Shown one piece after another: positions 37,154-46,741 of a DNA stretch of 61,039 nt; positions within the stretch are counted from its first letter, which is position 1; each line of letters starts with the position of its first letter. The stretch is from NCBI RefSeq assembly GCF_002094305.1, contig NZ_LWTX01000015.1, positions 1 through 61,039 of the forward strand. Reading direction: 5' to 3'. Both the position numbers and the translations under genes were made by a program. The notes under the pieces were generated by a model, which searched no databases, was not told where the DNA came from, and saw nothing but the letters and a program-made list of their open reading frames with translations. Source of the stretch: Prescottella equi. Lineage in GTDB: Bacteria > Actinomycetota > Actinomycetes > Mycobacteriales > Mycobacteriaceae.

Positions 37154-39049
37154 ATGAACGCGATGTTCGACGACTACCTCGACGAACACGGCCACATCCG
37201 GCTCACGCCGGGGCACACGCTGATCGACTACGTCGACGAGCACACGCGCAACAACGCAGGCGACCTGGTGTACCGCTACGTCGACTACTCGCGCGAGCGT
37301 GACGGCGAAGCGCACGAGTTGACCTGGGGCCAGTTCGGTCTGCGTCTTCGTGCTGTCGCCGCCCGTCTGCAGCAGGTCACCGAGTACGGCGACCGCGTCG
37401 CGATCCTCGCGCCGCAGGGCCTCGACTACGTGACGTCCTTCTTCGCGGCCATCCACGCCGGTCGCATCGCGGTTCCGCTGTTCGATCCGGACGAGCCCGG
37501 CCACACCGACCGCCTGCACGCCGTTCTCGGCGACTGCGAGCCCGCCGCGATCCTGACCGCGACCTCGTCGGCGGCCGGTGTCCGTCAGTTCTTCCGTTCG
37601 CTGCCCGCCGCGAAGCGTCCCCGGATCATCGCCGTCGACGCGATCCCGGACAGTGTCGGCGACACCTGGGTCCGTCCCGCGATCGAACTCGACGACATCG
37701 CCTACCTGCAGTACACGTCCGGTTCCACCCGGACGCCGGCCGGTGTCGAGATCACGCATCGCGGTGTCGCCACCAACGTGCTCCAGATGGTCGATTCGCT
37801 CGGCCTGAGCGAGCACTCGCGCGGTGTCACCTGGCTGCCGCTCTACCACGACATGGGTCTGTTGACCGTGATCCTGCCCGCGCTCGGTGGCCAGTACATC
37901 ACCATCATGAGCCCGCGCGCGTTCGTCCAGCGTCCCTACCGCTGGATCAAGGAACTCGCGGCGATCGCCGACGGCGCCGGAACGTACGCCGCGGCCCCCA
38001 ACTTCGCGTTCGAGCACGCGGCGATCCGCGGTCTGCCCAAGGAGGGCGAGCACCTCGACCTGAGCAACGTCATCGGCCTGATCAACGGCAGCGAGCCGGT
38101 CACGGTGTCGTCGATGCGCAAGTTCAACGAGGCGTTCGCGCCGTACGGCCTGCCCAAGACGGCGATCAAGCCGTCGTACGGCATGGCGGAGGCCACGCTG
38201 TTCGTCTCGACCACGCACCCGTCGGACGAGGCCAAGGTCATGTACGTCGACCGCGACGAGCTCAACGCGGGCCGCATGGTCCAGGTCGACCAGGACGCCC
38301 CGGGCGCGGTCGCGCAGGTGGCGTGCGGCGCCGTCTCGCGTAGCCAGTGGGCCACGATCGTCGATCCCGAGACCGCCGCCGAGCGTCCCGACGGCTACGT
38401 CGGCGAGATCTGGCTGCACGGCGACAACATCGGGCAGGGTTACTGGGGTCGCGAGCAGGAGACCGCCGAGACGTTCCACAACAAGCTGCTCCAGCGCCTG
38501 CCCGCGGACTCGCACGCCGAGGGCGCGCCGGACGACGCGAACTGGCTGCGCACCGGCGACTACGGCGTGTTCGTCGACGGCGAGCTCTACATCACCGGCC
38601 GCGTCAAGGATCTGGTGATCGTCGACGGCCGTAACCACTACCCGCAGGATCTCGAGTACTCGGCGCAGGAGGCCAGCTCGGCGCTGCGCCCCGGATTCGT
38701 CGCCGCGTTCGCCTGCCCGGCGAACCAGCTGCCGCCCCAGGTGTTCGAGAACTCGCATTCCGGACTGGTCTTCGACCAGGACGACGCGTCCGAGCAGCTG
38801 GTCATCGTCGCGGAGCGTGCGCCGGGTGCCGGCAAGGCCGACCCGCAGCCGATCGCGGACGCCGTTCGCGCCGCGATCTCGGCGCGGCACGGTGTCACTG
38901 CGCGCGACGTGCTGCTGGTTCCGGCCGGCTCGATTCCTCGTACGTCCAGCGGCAAGCTTGCCCGCCGCGCGTGCAAGGCGGCGTACGTCGAGGGGACGCT
39001 GCGTGGCGGCCACACCCAGACCGCGTTCCCGGACGCCGTTTCCGACTAG
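37154..39049 (+). CDS. fadD32: Long-chain fatty acyl-AMP ligase FadD32
   Basis: FadD32 activates the meromycolic acid as an acyl-adenylate and loads it onto the N-terminal carrier domain of Pks13. ATG 37154 follows AGGAGAAGGA and gives 631 residues, normal for the family. Landmarks are the P-loop-like [52 protein letters not shown] and the C-terminal [20 protein letters not shown], with the FAAL-type ending [12 protein letters not shown]. It is followed 31 bp later by pks13 and then accD4, the conserved mycolate condensation operon (Rv3801c-Rv3799c). Confidence 0.97.
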   Translation: MNAMFDDYLDEHGHIRLTPGHTLIDYVDEHTRNNAGDLVYRYVDYSRERDGEAHELTWGQFGLRLRAVAARLQQVTEYGDRVAILAPQGLDYVTSFFAAIHAGRIAVPLFDPDEPGHTDRLHAVLGDCEPAAILTATSSAAGVRQFFRSLPAAKRPRIIAVDAIPDSVGDTWVRPAIELDDIAYLQYTSGSTRTPAGVEITHRGVATNVLQMVDSLGLSEHSRGVTWLPLYHDMGLLTVILPALGGQYITIMSPRAFVQRPYRWIKELAAIADGAGTYAAAPNFAFEHAAIRGLPKEGEHLDLSNVIGLINGSEPVTVSSMRKFNEAFAPYGLPKTAIKPSYGMAEATLFVSTTHPSDEAKVMYVDRDELNAGRMVQVDQDAPGAVAQVACGAVSRSQWATIVDPETAAERPDGYVGEIWLHGDNIGQGYWGREQETAETFHNKLLQRLPADSHAEGAPDDANWLRTGDYGVFVDGELYITGRVKDLVIVDGRNHYPQDLEYSAQEASSALRPGFVAAFACPANQLPPQVFENSHSGLVFDQDDASEQLVIVAERAPGAGKADPQPIADAVRAAISARHGVTARDVLLVPAGSIPRTSSGKLARRACKAAYVEGTLRGGHTQTAFPDAVSD

Positions 39050-39080
39050 ATCCTTTTCTGACGGATAGCTTGGTGAGTTG

Positions 39081-42000
39081 ATGGCTGAACACGAGATGAC
39101 GGTCGCGCAGTTGCGCGAGTGGATGCGCAACTGGATCGCTGAGGCCACCGGGCAACCGGCGGCGGCGATATCCGACGATCGCCCGTTGGAGGAGTTCGGT
39201 CTCTCCTCCCGCGACGCGGTCGCGCTGTCGGGGGAGATCGAGGATCTCGTGGGCGTCACGCTCTCGGCCACGGTCGTCTACCAGCATCCGACCATCGCCT
39301 CGTTGGCCACCCGCATCATCGAGGGTGAGCCGGAGCTGCCCGCGGACGGCGACGACGCCGCGTACTACCGCGGGGGCGTCCCGGGCGGGCAGTCGCACGA
39401 CATCGCGATCGTCGGCCTCGCGACGCGCTTCCCGGGCGCCGGGCACACGCCGCAGGAGATGTGGAAGCTGCTGATCGAGGGCCGTGACGCGGTCACCGAT
39501 CTGCCCGAGGGCCGCTGGGCGGAGTTCACCGCCGATCCGTATGTCGCGGCCGCCGTCGAGAAGGCCGCCACCAAGGGTGGTTACCTCGACGACGTGCACG
39601 GCTTCGACGCCGAGTTCTTCGCGATGTCGCCGCTCGAGGTCCAGAACGTGGACCCGCAGCAGCGGCTGGCGCTGGAGCTGACGTGGGAGGCGCTCGAGCA
39701 CGCCCACATTCCGGCGAGCGCGCTCAAGGGCCGTGACGTCGGTGTGTTCCTCGGCTCGTCGGCCAACGACTACCAGCTGCTCGCGGTGAGCGATCCGGCG
39801 TCGGCGCACCCGTACGCCCTGACGGGCACGTCCACGGCGATCGTCGCGAACCGTGTCTCGTACTTCTACGACTTCCGCGGCCCGTCGATCGCGCTGGACA
39901 CGGCGTGCTCGTCGTCGCTCGTCGCGGTGCACCAGGCGGTCCGCAGCCTGCGCTCGGGCGAGTCCGAGATCGCGGTGGCCGGTGGCGTGAACATGCTGCT
40001 CGCTCCGCCCGCGACGCTCGGCTTCGACGAGGGCGGCGTCCTCACCGAGGACGGCAAGATCAAGGCCTTCTCGTCCGACGCGAGCGGAATCGTCCGCGCC
40101 GAGGGCGGCGGCATCGTCGTGCTCAAGCGGCTCGAGGACGCCGAGCGCGACGGTGACACGATCCTCGCGGTCGTCGCGGGTTCCGCGGTCAACCAGGACG
40201 GCCGCTCCAACGGCCTGCTCGCGCCGAACCCGGACGCGCAGGCCGACTGCCTCCGCCACGCCTACCGCGACGCGGGCATCGCCCCGTCCGGTGTCGACTA
40301 CATCGAGGCGCACGGCACCGGCACCATCCTCGGCGACCCGATCGAGGCGGACGCGCTCGGCCGCGTCGTCGGCCGCGGCCGTGACGACGACAAGCCGGCG
40401 CTGCTCGGATCCGCGAAGACCAACTTCGGTCACCTCGAGGCCGCCGCGGGCGCTGCAGGCCTGATCAAGGTCGTGCTCGCGCTGCAGGAGGACGTCATCC
40501 CGGCGTCGCTCAACTACGCGGGCCCCAACCCGTACATCCAGTTCGACAAGGCGCACCTGCAGGTGATCCCGGAGGCGACGGCGTGGCCGCGCTACACGGG
40601 TCAGGCCGTCGCGGGCGTGTCCGGCTTCGGTTTCGGTGGCACCAACGCGCACGTCGTGGTCCGTGAGTACACGGGCTCCGCGAAGACCGACGAGGTCGCG
40701 GCGGAGCCGATCGACCTCGACAACGAGAACACCACCATCGAGGCCGAGGCAGAGCGGATGCTCGCGGAGGCTGCCGAGTCGGTCGGGCTCGATGCGGCGT
40801 CGGACGCCGTGGAGGTCGCGGAGACCGCGGTCCTGCTGGCGGTGTCGGCGTCGATGCCGTCGCGCCGTCGTCGTGCCGCCGAGGACCTGGCCAACTGGCT
40901 CGAGACCGAGGAGGGCAGCCGCACGCCGCTCGCCGACGTCGCGCGCACCCTCGCCAAGCGCAACCACGGCCGCTCCCGCGCCGTCGTGATAGCGAAGAAC
41001 CGCGCCGAGGCCGTCACCGGCCTGCGCGCCGTCGCCGCCGGCAAGCCCGCCCCGGGCGTGCTGACCGCCGACGCGCCCGCCGCGAAGGGCCCGGTCTGGG
41101 TGTTCTCGGGCTACGGCTCGCAGCACCGCAAGATGGCCAAGCAGCTGTACATCGAGAACTCGGTGTTCCGCGCGGCCGTCGACGAGGTCGACGCGCTGAT
41201 CGAGGACGAGGCCGGCTACTCCATGAAGGAGAAGTTCCTCGACGACTCGATCGACTACGACGTCGAGACGTCGCAGGTCGGCATCTTCACCATTCAGGTC
41301 GCGCTCGCAAAGACGCTGCGCCACCACGGCGCCGAGCCGGCCGCGTTGGTCGGACATTCGATGGGTGAGGCCGCCGCCGCATACGTGTCGGGCGGCCTGT
41401 CGCTCGAGGACGCGGTCCGCGTCATCTGCTCGCGGTCGCGGTTGATGGGCGAGGCCGAGGGCCTGCTCGAGGGCGACGACATCCGCCTGATGGCGCTCGT
41501 CGAGTACAGCTCCGAGGAGATCGAGAAGGTTCTGCCGGACTTCCCGAACCTCGAGGTGTGCGTCTACGCGGCCCCCACCCACACTGTCATCGGTGGCCCC
41601 GAGCCCGAGGTGAACGCGATCGTCGCGCGCGCCGAGGCCGAGGAGAAGCTCGCCCGGGTCCTGCAGACCAAGGGCGCGAGCCACACGTCGCAGGTCGATC
41701 CGCTGCTCGGTGAGCTGGCGGCCGAGTTGGCCGGCATCGAGCCGTACAAGCTGAAGGTCGGGCAGTACTCGTCCGTCGATCAGGACTCGTACTACCCGGC
41801 GGGCCACGCCCCGATCCACCCGGTCGAGTACTGGACCAAGGGTCTGCGGCACAGCGTCTACTTCACCAACGCGGTGAAGGCCGCCGTCGACGCCGGACAC
41901 ACCACGTTCGTCGAGCTGGCGCCCAACCCGGTGACGCTGATGTCGGTCGCCGCGACCGCGTGGGCCGCCGGCGTGGCCGACACCCAGCTGATCCAGACGC

Positions 42001-44006
42001 TCAAGCGCAAGGAGGACGAGCCGCTCGGCGTGCTCACCGCCCTCGCGCAGCTGTATGTCCACGGCCACTCCGTCGACCTGCCGTCGCTGCTCCCGGCCGG
42101 CGCCTTCGCCGACCTGCCGCGCACCGCGTTCCTGCGCAGGCGGCACTGGATCGAGGCGCGGGTCTCCACGTCGGGCAACACCCGCGTCCCGGGTGCGCAC
42201 GTCGCGCTGCCCGACGGCCGGCACGCGTGGGAGGTGCAGGCCTCCGCCGTCACCGATCTCGGTGCACTCGTCACCGCGGCCGCGGAACAGTTGTTCGCGG
42301 ACGTCGCGCTGACCGGCGCCGTTGCGCACGGCGACGTGCCGGCGGCCGGGACCCTGACCACCACGCTGGTGCCGCATCTCGGTGGCGCGTCGGTGCAGGT
42401 GCACGCGAAGTCCGATGCCGGGTTCGCGCTGGTGTACGACGCGGTCGTGTCGTCCGGTGAGGCGCTGCCCGAGCCGGTGGTCGCCGCGGCCGTGACCGAG
42501 CCCGCGGTGTCCGACGAGGTGTCGACCGAGTCCGCGGAATCGTTCGGCGATCGTTGGGATCCGGAGAGCTCGCAGTCGCTCGAGGACCGGCTGACGATCA
42601 TCGTCGCGGAGTCGATGGGCTATGCGCCGGAGGATCTGCCGGGCGAGATCCCGCTGATCGAGCTGGGTCTGGACTCGCTGATGGCGGTCCGGATCAAGAA
42701 CCGCGTCGAGTACGAGTTCGACATCCCGCAGCTGCAGCTGGCCGCGGTGAAGGACGCGAGTCTGCACGACGTCGCGAAGTACCTGCGCTACGCGGTGGAG
42801 AACCGCGAGGAGGTCGCGGCGATGGCCGCGCAGCAGCAGGCGGACAAGGACGCCGGCGAGACGGTCGATGCTGTCGCGGCCCCGGTCGCCGAGCAGCAGA
42901 CGGCGAAGGCTCCGGCCGAGTCCGGCGAGGTCGACGTCCCGCCGCGGGACGCGGCCGAGCGTCTGACGTTCGCGTCGTGGGCCGTCGTGACCGGCAAGTC
43001 GGCGCCGGGCATCTTCGGCACGCTGCCGATCCTGGGCGACGAGGACGCGGAGAAGCTGGCGGCTCGTCTCACCGAGCGGTCGGGCGGCGAGATCACCGTC
43101 GACGACGTGCTCGACGCCGAGACCATCGAGCAGCTCGCCGAGACGGTACGTCAGCACCTCGAGGACGGCCTGAAGATCGACGGACTGGTGCGCACGCTGC
43201 GTCCGCGCGCCGAGGGCTCGGACGCCGTGCCGGTGTTCGTGTTCCATCCGGCCGGTGGGTCGACGGTGGCGTACGAGCCGCTGCTCAAGCGCCTGCCCGC
43301 GCACACCCCGATGTTCGGTCTCGAGCGGGTCGAGGGCCCGATCGACGAGCGCGCCGCGGCGTACGTGCCGCTGCTGCGGGAGATCCAGGGTGACGGCCCG
43401 TACGTGCTGGCCGGGTGGTCGCTCGGCGGCGTGCTCGCCTATGCGGTGGCGCGGCAGCTGCGTGAGCAGGGCGCCGACGTCCGCGTCGTCGGCCTGATCG
43501 ACACCGTCATGGCCGGTGAGAAGGTCGAGGACACCCCGGACGAGATCCGGGCCCGCTGGCAGCGCTACGCGAAGTTCGCGAAGAAGACGTACGGTGTCGA
43601 TGCACCCCTGCCGTTCGATCGGCTCGCGGAGGCGGGTAGCGACGAGGAGCAGATCGGGATCCTGATGGATCTGCTGAAGCTCAGCGGCGCGAAGATCCCC
43701 GGCGGCATCATCGAGCACCAGCGGACGTCGTGGCTCGACAACCGGGCCATCCAGACGGCGGATCCGCAGCCGTACGACGGCGACGTCGTGCTGTACATGG
43801 CGGACAGCTACCACGAGGACGCGATCAATCTCGAGCCCTCGTTCGGGACTCGACAGCCCGACGGCGGCTGGGGTGACGTGGCGAAGAACCTGGAGGTCGT
43901 CTACATCGGTGGCGACCACATCCAGATCGTCGACGAGCCCTACATCTCCAAGGTCGGCGCGGACCTGTCGAACAAGCTGGCCGAGATCGAGAAGCGGAGC
44001 AACTGA
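39081..44006 (+). CDS. pks13: Mycolic acid condensing polyketide synthase Pks13
   Basis: Pks13 joins the meromycoloyl chain from FadD32 to the carboxylated alpha chain and passes the product to trehalose. ATG 39081 gives 1641 residues. Domains in order: N-terminal carrier domain (GLSSRD, Ser43), ketosynthase (about 105-530, active-site Cys276 in DTACSSS, histidines in EAHGTGT and KTNFGH), acyltransferase (about 660-1010, GHSMGE with Ser760), second carrier domain (LGLDSLMAV, Ser1199) and thioesterase (about 1385-1641, GWSLGG with Ser1447). This is the complete Pks13 set, slightly shorter than the 1733-residue M. tuberculosis enzyme. Its stop directly abuts the accD4 start (ACTGAGTGAGC), implying coupling. 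Confidence 0.97.
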   Translation: MAEHEMTVAQLREWMRNWIAEATGQPAAAISDDRPLEEFGLSSRDAVALSGEIEDLVGVTLSATVVYQHPTIASLATRIIEGEPELPADGDDAAYYRGGVPGGQSHDIAIVGLATRFPGAGHTPQEMWKLLIEGRDAVTDLPEGRWAEFTADPYVAAAVEKAATKGGYLDDVHGFDAEFFAMSPLEVQNVDPQQRLALELTWEALEHAHIPASALKGRDVGVFLGSSANDYQLLAVSDPASAHPYALTGTSTAIVANRVSYFYDFRGPSIALDTACSSSLVAVHQAVRSLRSGESEIAVAGGVNMLLAPPATLGFDEGGVLTEDGKIKAFSSDASGIVRAEGGGIVVLKRLEDAERDGDTILAVVAGSAVNQDGRSNGLLAPNPDAQADCLRHAYRDAGIAPSGVDYIEAHGTGTILGDPIEADALGRVVGRGRDDDKPALLGSAKTNFGHLEAAAGAAGLIKVVLALQEDVIPASLNYAGPNPYIQFDKAHLQVIPEATAWPRYTGQAVAGVSGFGFGGTNAHVVVREYTGSAKTDEVAAEPIDLDNENTTIEAEAERMLAEAAESVGLDAASDAVEVAETAVLLAVSASMPSRRRRAAEDLANWLETEEGSRTPLADVARTLAKRNHGRSRAVVIAKNRAEAVTGLRAVAAGKPAPGVLTADAPAAKGPVWVFSGYGSQHRKMAKQLYIENSVFRAAVDEVDALIEDEAGYSMKEKFLDDSIDYDVETSQVGIFTIQVALAKTLRHHGAEPAALVGHSMGEAAAAYVSGGLSLEDAVRVICSRSRLMGEAEGLLEGDDIRLMALVEYSSEEIEKVLPDFPNLEVCVYAAPTHTVIGGPEPEVNAIVARAEAEEKLARVLQTKGASHTSQVDPLLGELAAELAGIEPYKLKVGQYSSVDQDSYYPAGHAPIHPVEYWTKGLRHSVYFTNAVKAAVDAGHTTFVELAPNPVTLMSVAATAWAAGVADTQLIQTLKRKEDEPLGVLTALAQLYVHGHSVDLPSLLPAGAFADLPRTAFLRRRHWIEARVSTSGNTRVPGAHVALPDGRHAWEVQASAVTDLGALVTAAAEQLFADVALTGAVAHGDVPAAGTLTTTLVPHLGGASVQVHAKSDAGFALVYDAVVSSGEALPEPVVAAAVTEPAVSDEVSTESAESFGDRWDPESSQSLEDRLTIIVAESMGYAPEDLPGEIPLIELGLDSLMAVRIKNRVEYEFDIPQLQLAAVKDASLHDVAKYLRYAVENREEVAAMAAQQQADKDAGETVDAVAAPVAEQQTAKAPAESGEVDVPPRDAAERLTFASWAVVTGKSAPGIFGTLPILGDEDAEKLAARLTERSGGEITVDDVLDAETIEQLAETVRQHLEDGLKIDGLVRTLRPRAEGSDAVPVFVFHPAGGSTVAYEPLLKRLPAHTPMFGLERVEGPIDERAAAYVPLLREIQGDGPYVLAGWSLGGVLAYAVARQLREQGADVRVVGLIDTVMAGEKVEDTPDEIRARWQRYAKFAKKTYGVDAPLPFDRLAEAGSDEEQIGILMDLLKLSGAKIPGGIIEHQRTSWLDNRAIQTADPQPYDGDVVLYMADSYHEDAINLEPSFGTRQPDGGWGDVAKNLEVVYIGGDHIQIVDEPYISKVGADLSNKLAEIEKRSN

Positions 44007-45551
44007 GTGAGCACCACCACCGCAGAAAAGCTTGCGGAACTGCACGAAAAGCTCGAGCTGTCGAAGGCCCCGGGTAACCCCAGAGCGATTCAGAAGCGCA
44101 AGGACAAGGGTCTGCCGACGCCGCGCGAGCGGATCGAGATGCTGCTCGACCCGGGCACGTTCGTCGAGATGGGTCAGTTGGCCCGTCAGCCCGGCGACGA
44201 CTCCAATCCCTACGGCGACGGCGTCGTCACCGGCCACGGCCTGGTCGACGGGCGGCCGGTCGCGGTGTTCGCGCACGACCAGACGGTCTTCGGCGGCGCG
44301 GCCGGCGAGATCTTCGGCCGCAAGGTCGCCGCGGTGAACGACTTCGCCATCAAGATCGGCTGCCCGGTCGTCGGTATCAACGAGTCCGCCGGCGCCCGCA
44401 TCCAGGACGCGGTGACCTCGCTCGCGTGGTACGCCGAGATGGGCCGGCGCCAGGAGCCGCTGTCGGGCATGTGCCCGCAGATCTCGATCATCCTCGGCAA
44501 GTGCGCCGGCGGCGCCGTGTACGCGCCCATCAACACCGACATCGTGATCGCGACCGAAGAGTCGTACATGTTCGTCACCGGGCCGGACGTCATCAAGTCG
44601 GTCACCGGCGAGGACGTCAGTCTCGACGAGCTCGGCGGCGCGCGGAACCAGGCCGAGTACGGCAACATCCACCACGTCGCGCCCGACGAGAAGGCGGCGT
44701 TCGAGTACGCGCGCCAGTACCTCAGCTACATGCCGTCGAGCTGCACCGAGAAGCCCCCGATCATCAACCCGGGCCTCGAGCCGGAGATCACCGAGGACGA
44801 CCGGTCGCTCGACGCGTTCATGCCCGACGCCGACAACGCCGGCTACGACATGCACGACGTCCTCCTCAAGATCTTCGACGACGGGGAGTTCCTCGAGGTT
44901 CGGAGCCAGTCGGCGCAGAACCTCATCACCGGCTTCGCGCGGGTCGACGGCCGCCCGGTGGGTGTGGTCGCGAATCAGCCGATGCAGCTGTCCGGTGCGC
45001 TCGACGCGGCGGCTTCCGACAAGGGCGCTCACTTCGTACGCGTCTGCAACGCCTACGACATCCCGCTGGTGTTCGTCGTCGACACTCCGGGCTTCCTGGT
45101 CGGCGTGGAGCAGGAGAAGGTCGGTGTCATCAAGCGCGGCGGCCGCTTCCTGTTCGCGTACGTCGAGGCGACGGTCCCCAAGGTGACCGTCGTGGTGCGC
45201 AAGGCGTACGGCGGCGCATACGCGGTGATGGGCTCCAAGCAGCTCGGCGCCGACATCAACCTCGCCTGGCCCACCGCACGCATCGCGGTCATGGGCGCCG
45301 AGGGCGCGGTGAACCTCATCGGCCGCAAGCAGATCGAGGCCGCCGGCGACAACGCCCCCGCGGTTCGCGCGCAGCTCATCAACTTCTACAACGAGCACGT
45401 CGCGACGCCGTACATCGCGGCCGAGCGCGGCTACATCGACGCCGTCATCGAACCGTCGACCACCCGCCTCGAGATCCGCAAGGCACTCACCCTGCTCCGC
45501 GACAAGAAGGTGTTCAAGAACCCGCGCAAGCATCATCTGCTTCCGTTCTGA
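44007..45551 (+). CDS. accD4: Acyl-CoA carboxylase beta subunit AccD4
   Basis: AccD4 is the carboxyltransferase subunit of the complex that carboxylates the long acyl-CoA used as alpha branch by Pks13. The 514-residue protein has both crotonase-like halves: [32 protein letters not shown] and [11 protein letters not shown] in the first, and [38 protein letters not shown] and [12 protein letters not shown] in the second. GTG 44007 starts immediately after the pks13 stop. The C-terminus KHHLLPF is typical. It ends the mycolate operon; a 51-bp palindrome follows and the next genes are on the opposite strand. Confidence 0.96.
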   Translation: MSTTTAEKLAELHEKLELSKAPGNPRAIQKRKDKGLPTPRERIEMLLDPGTFVEMGQLARQPGDDSNPYGDGVVTGHGLVDGRPVAVFAHDQTVFGGAAGEIFGRKVAAVNDFAIKIGCPVVGINESAGARIQDAVTSLAWYAEMGRRQEPLSGMCPQISIILGKCAGGAVYAPINTDIVIATEESYMFVTGPDVIKSVTGEDVSLDELGGARNQAEYGNIHHVAPDEKAAFEYARQYLSYMPSSCTEKPPIINPGLEPEITEDDRSLDAFMPDADNAGYDMHDVLLKIFDDGEFLEVRSQSAQNLITGFARVDGRPVGVVANQPMQLSGALDAAASDKGAHFVRVCNAYDIPLVFVVDTPGFLVGVEQEKVGVIKRGGRFLFAYVEATVPKVTVVVRKAYGGAYAVMGSKQLGADINLAWPTARIAVMGAEGAVNLIGRKQIEAAGDNAPAVRAQLINFYNEHVATPYIAAERGYIDAVIEPSTTRLEIRKALTLLRDKKVFKNPRKHHLLPF

Positions 45552-45565
45552 CCTCTTCGTCTCCA

Positions 45566-45616
45566 AGCTGAAGGGACCCTTTGTGCGCTCGCAGCGCATG
45601 AATGGTCCCTTCAGCT
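45566..45616. repeat. 51-bp palindromic element, left copy
   Basis: Outer arms AGCTGAAGGGACC (45566-45578) and GGTCCCTTCAGCT (45604-45616) are perfect, with an inner stem GCGC...GCGC. It lies between the converging ends of accD4 and the DUF559-type gene and may end both transcripts. It is nearly the same as the element at 46677-46727. Confidence 0.85.
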
Positions 45617-45618
45617 CT

Positions 45619-46587
45619 TCAGTGGGTCGGCCGGGGCCGCATGCGGAGCGGTGGCCGCGGTCTGGACCGCGCCAGTTCGTAGTGCGCGCGCAGGTCTGCC
45701 AGCGCGCGTTCCGGGGAGTCCCGCAACTGCCGTGGGATGACGGCGAGCACGATGATGCCCTCGCTTTGCATGCGTGCCCGCCGTGCGAGCGTGGCGTCGT
45801 ACTCGTCGGGTGACAGATGCCAGTCGAGTGAGTCGATTTCCCACGCGAGGGCGACGTCGTCGATCCAACCGTCGGGTCGTGCCACGAATGTGCCCGCCCT
45901 CGTCTCGATCTCGCGGTTGAAGTACATCGGCGGAAGACCGCTTCGGAGCCACAACTGTCGGGCGTCGGCCTCGGCCACGGAATGGATGTCGGCGCTGACC
46001 TCGCGCAGAATTTTCCTGGGTAGTGCCGATCCACGATTGCTGCCCGACTCGAGTTCGTCTGCGAGCGTGGCGGGCGAGACATCGCCACGCTGCACTGCCT
46101 CCGCAAGTAGCGCCCGTGCTGCAGAGGTTGTGGTGCATCGTCTGGCGGCATCGAGCAGCGCTCGGGGTAGCGGGCTGCAGGCGAGTCCACTCCGATCCAC
46201 CGGCGTCGGTAGCCGGGTCGTCCGCTCCACGACGAGGAAGCCTGTCGACTGCATCCGCCGCGAATGGTCGAGGAGCACATGCACGTCGGAGAACGATTCG
46301 GATGATCGGTATCCGTGTTCGGCCAGCGCCGCGCGCCCGGTCAGCATCGAGCCGGTTCCGCAGTAGAGCAACGCCGCGGTGCGCCGCTCGCGCTGACTCG
46401 GTACGCCGTTGTGCATGAGCACGAGGCCGGGCAGTATTCGTTGCCACGGCCCCTCGGGCCTGCATCGAAAGCTGATCGCCGAACCGGACATCCCGGCTTC
46501 GAGAAGGTCTCGCACCCGCACGATGCCGCTGACCGCGAAGCGGCGGAGCTCGCGAAGTGCGTCCGCGCTCCAATGTCGTCGTCCCAT
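45619..46587 (-). CDS. DUF559-type protein with AbiEi-like N-terminal region
   Basis: ATG 46587 gives 322 residues; in-frame starts back to 46710 would read through the palindrome and are unlikely. Residues about 5-75 look like a winged helix of the kind found in AbiEi-type antitoxins (SADALRELRRFAVSGIVRVR and a PGLV turn). The C-terminal 90 residues resemble DUF559, a PD-(D/E)XK nuclease-like fold related to Vsr, with RPDGWIDDVALAWEIDS, a histidine soon after and GIIVLAVIPRQL. Nuclease activity is not proven for this family. It stands alone between accD4 and the emb genes and is bracketed by two 51-bp palindromes, unlike any neighbour. No toxin partner is adjacent. Confidence 0.8.
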   Translation of the reverse strand: MGRRHWSADALRELRRFAVSGIVRVRDLLEAGMSGSAISFRCRPEGPWQRILPGLVLMHNGVPSQRERRTAALLYCGTGSMLTGRAALAEHGYRSSESFSDVHVLLDHSRRMQSTGFLVVERTTRLPTPVDRSGLACSPLPRALLDAARRCTTTSAARALLAEAVQRGDVSPATLADELESGSNRGSALPRKILREVSADIHSVAEADARQLWLRSGLPPMYFNREIETRAGTFVARPDGWIDDVALAWEIDSLDWHLSPDEYDATLARRARMQSEGIIVLAVIPRQLRDSPERALADLRAHYELARSRPRPPLRMRPRPTH

Positions 46588-46676
46588 GCGCACAGCTTGG
46601 TGGACGGTCCGGTGGGTCAGAGCTGACGAGCGACGCGGATGCGCCCGCCTGTGGATGAACGTGCGGCTGTGGATAA

Positions 46677-46727
46677 AGCTGAAGGGACCCTTCATACGCT
46701 GGGAGCGCATGAAGGGACCCTTCAGCT
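46677..46727. repeat. 51-bp palindromic element, right copy
   Basis: A perfect 19-bp inverted repeat, AGCTGAAGGGACCCTTCAT with ATGAAGGGACCCTTCAGCT, encloses an inner stem CGCT-GGG-AGCG. It starts 15 bp beyond the stop of the minus-strand emb gene, so it may be its terminator. It is nearly identical to the copy 1111 bp away. Confidence 0.9.
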
Positions 46728-46741
46728 GAGAAGAAACCAGC

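Noticed and set aside
37004-39271. Minus-strand frame of about 755 codons opposite fadD32
   Set aside because: Mirror frame of fadD32; no ribosome site, no domain, and it would run against the conserved operon.
38895-46280. Very long open frame on the minus strand opposite fadD32, pks13 and accD4
   Set aside because: It is a high-GC mirror of strongly recognisable plus-strand genes, its protein is arginine- and valine-rich low-complexity sequence, and it ends in a different frame of the DUF559 gene.
45566-46727. The DUF559 gene and palindromes as a classical insertion sequence
   Set aside because: No transposase and no visible target-site duplication; the palindromes are internal inverted repeats rather than one inverted pair of ends.
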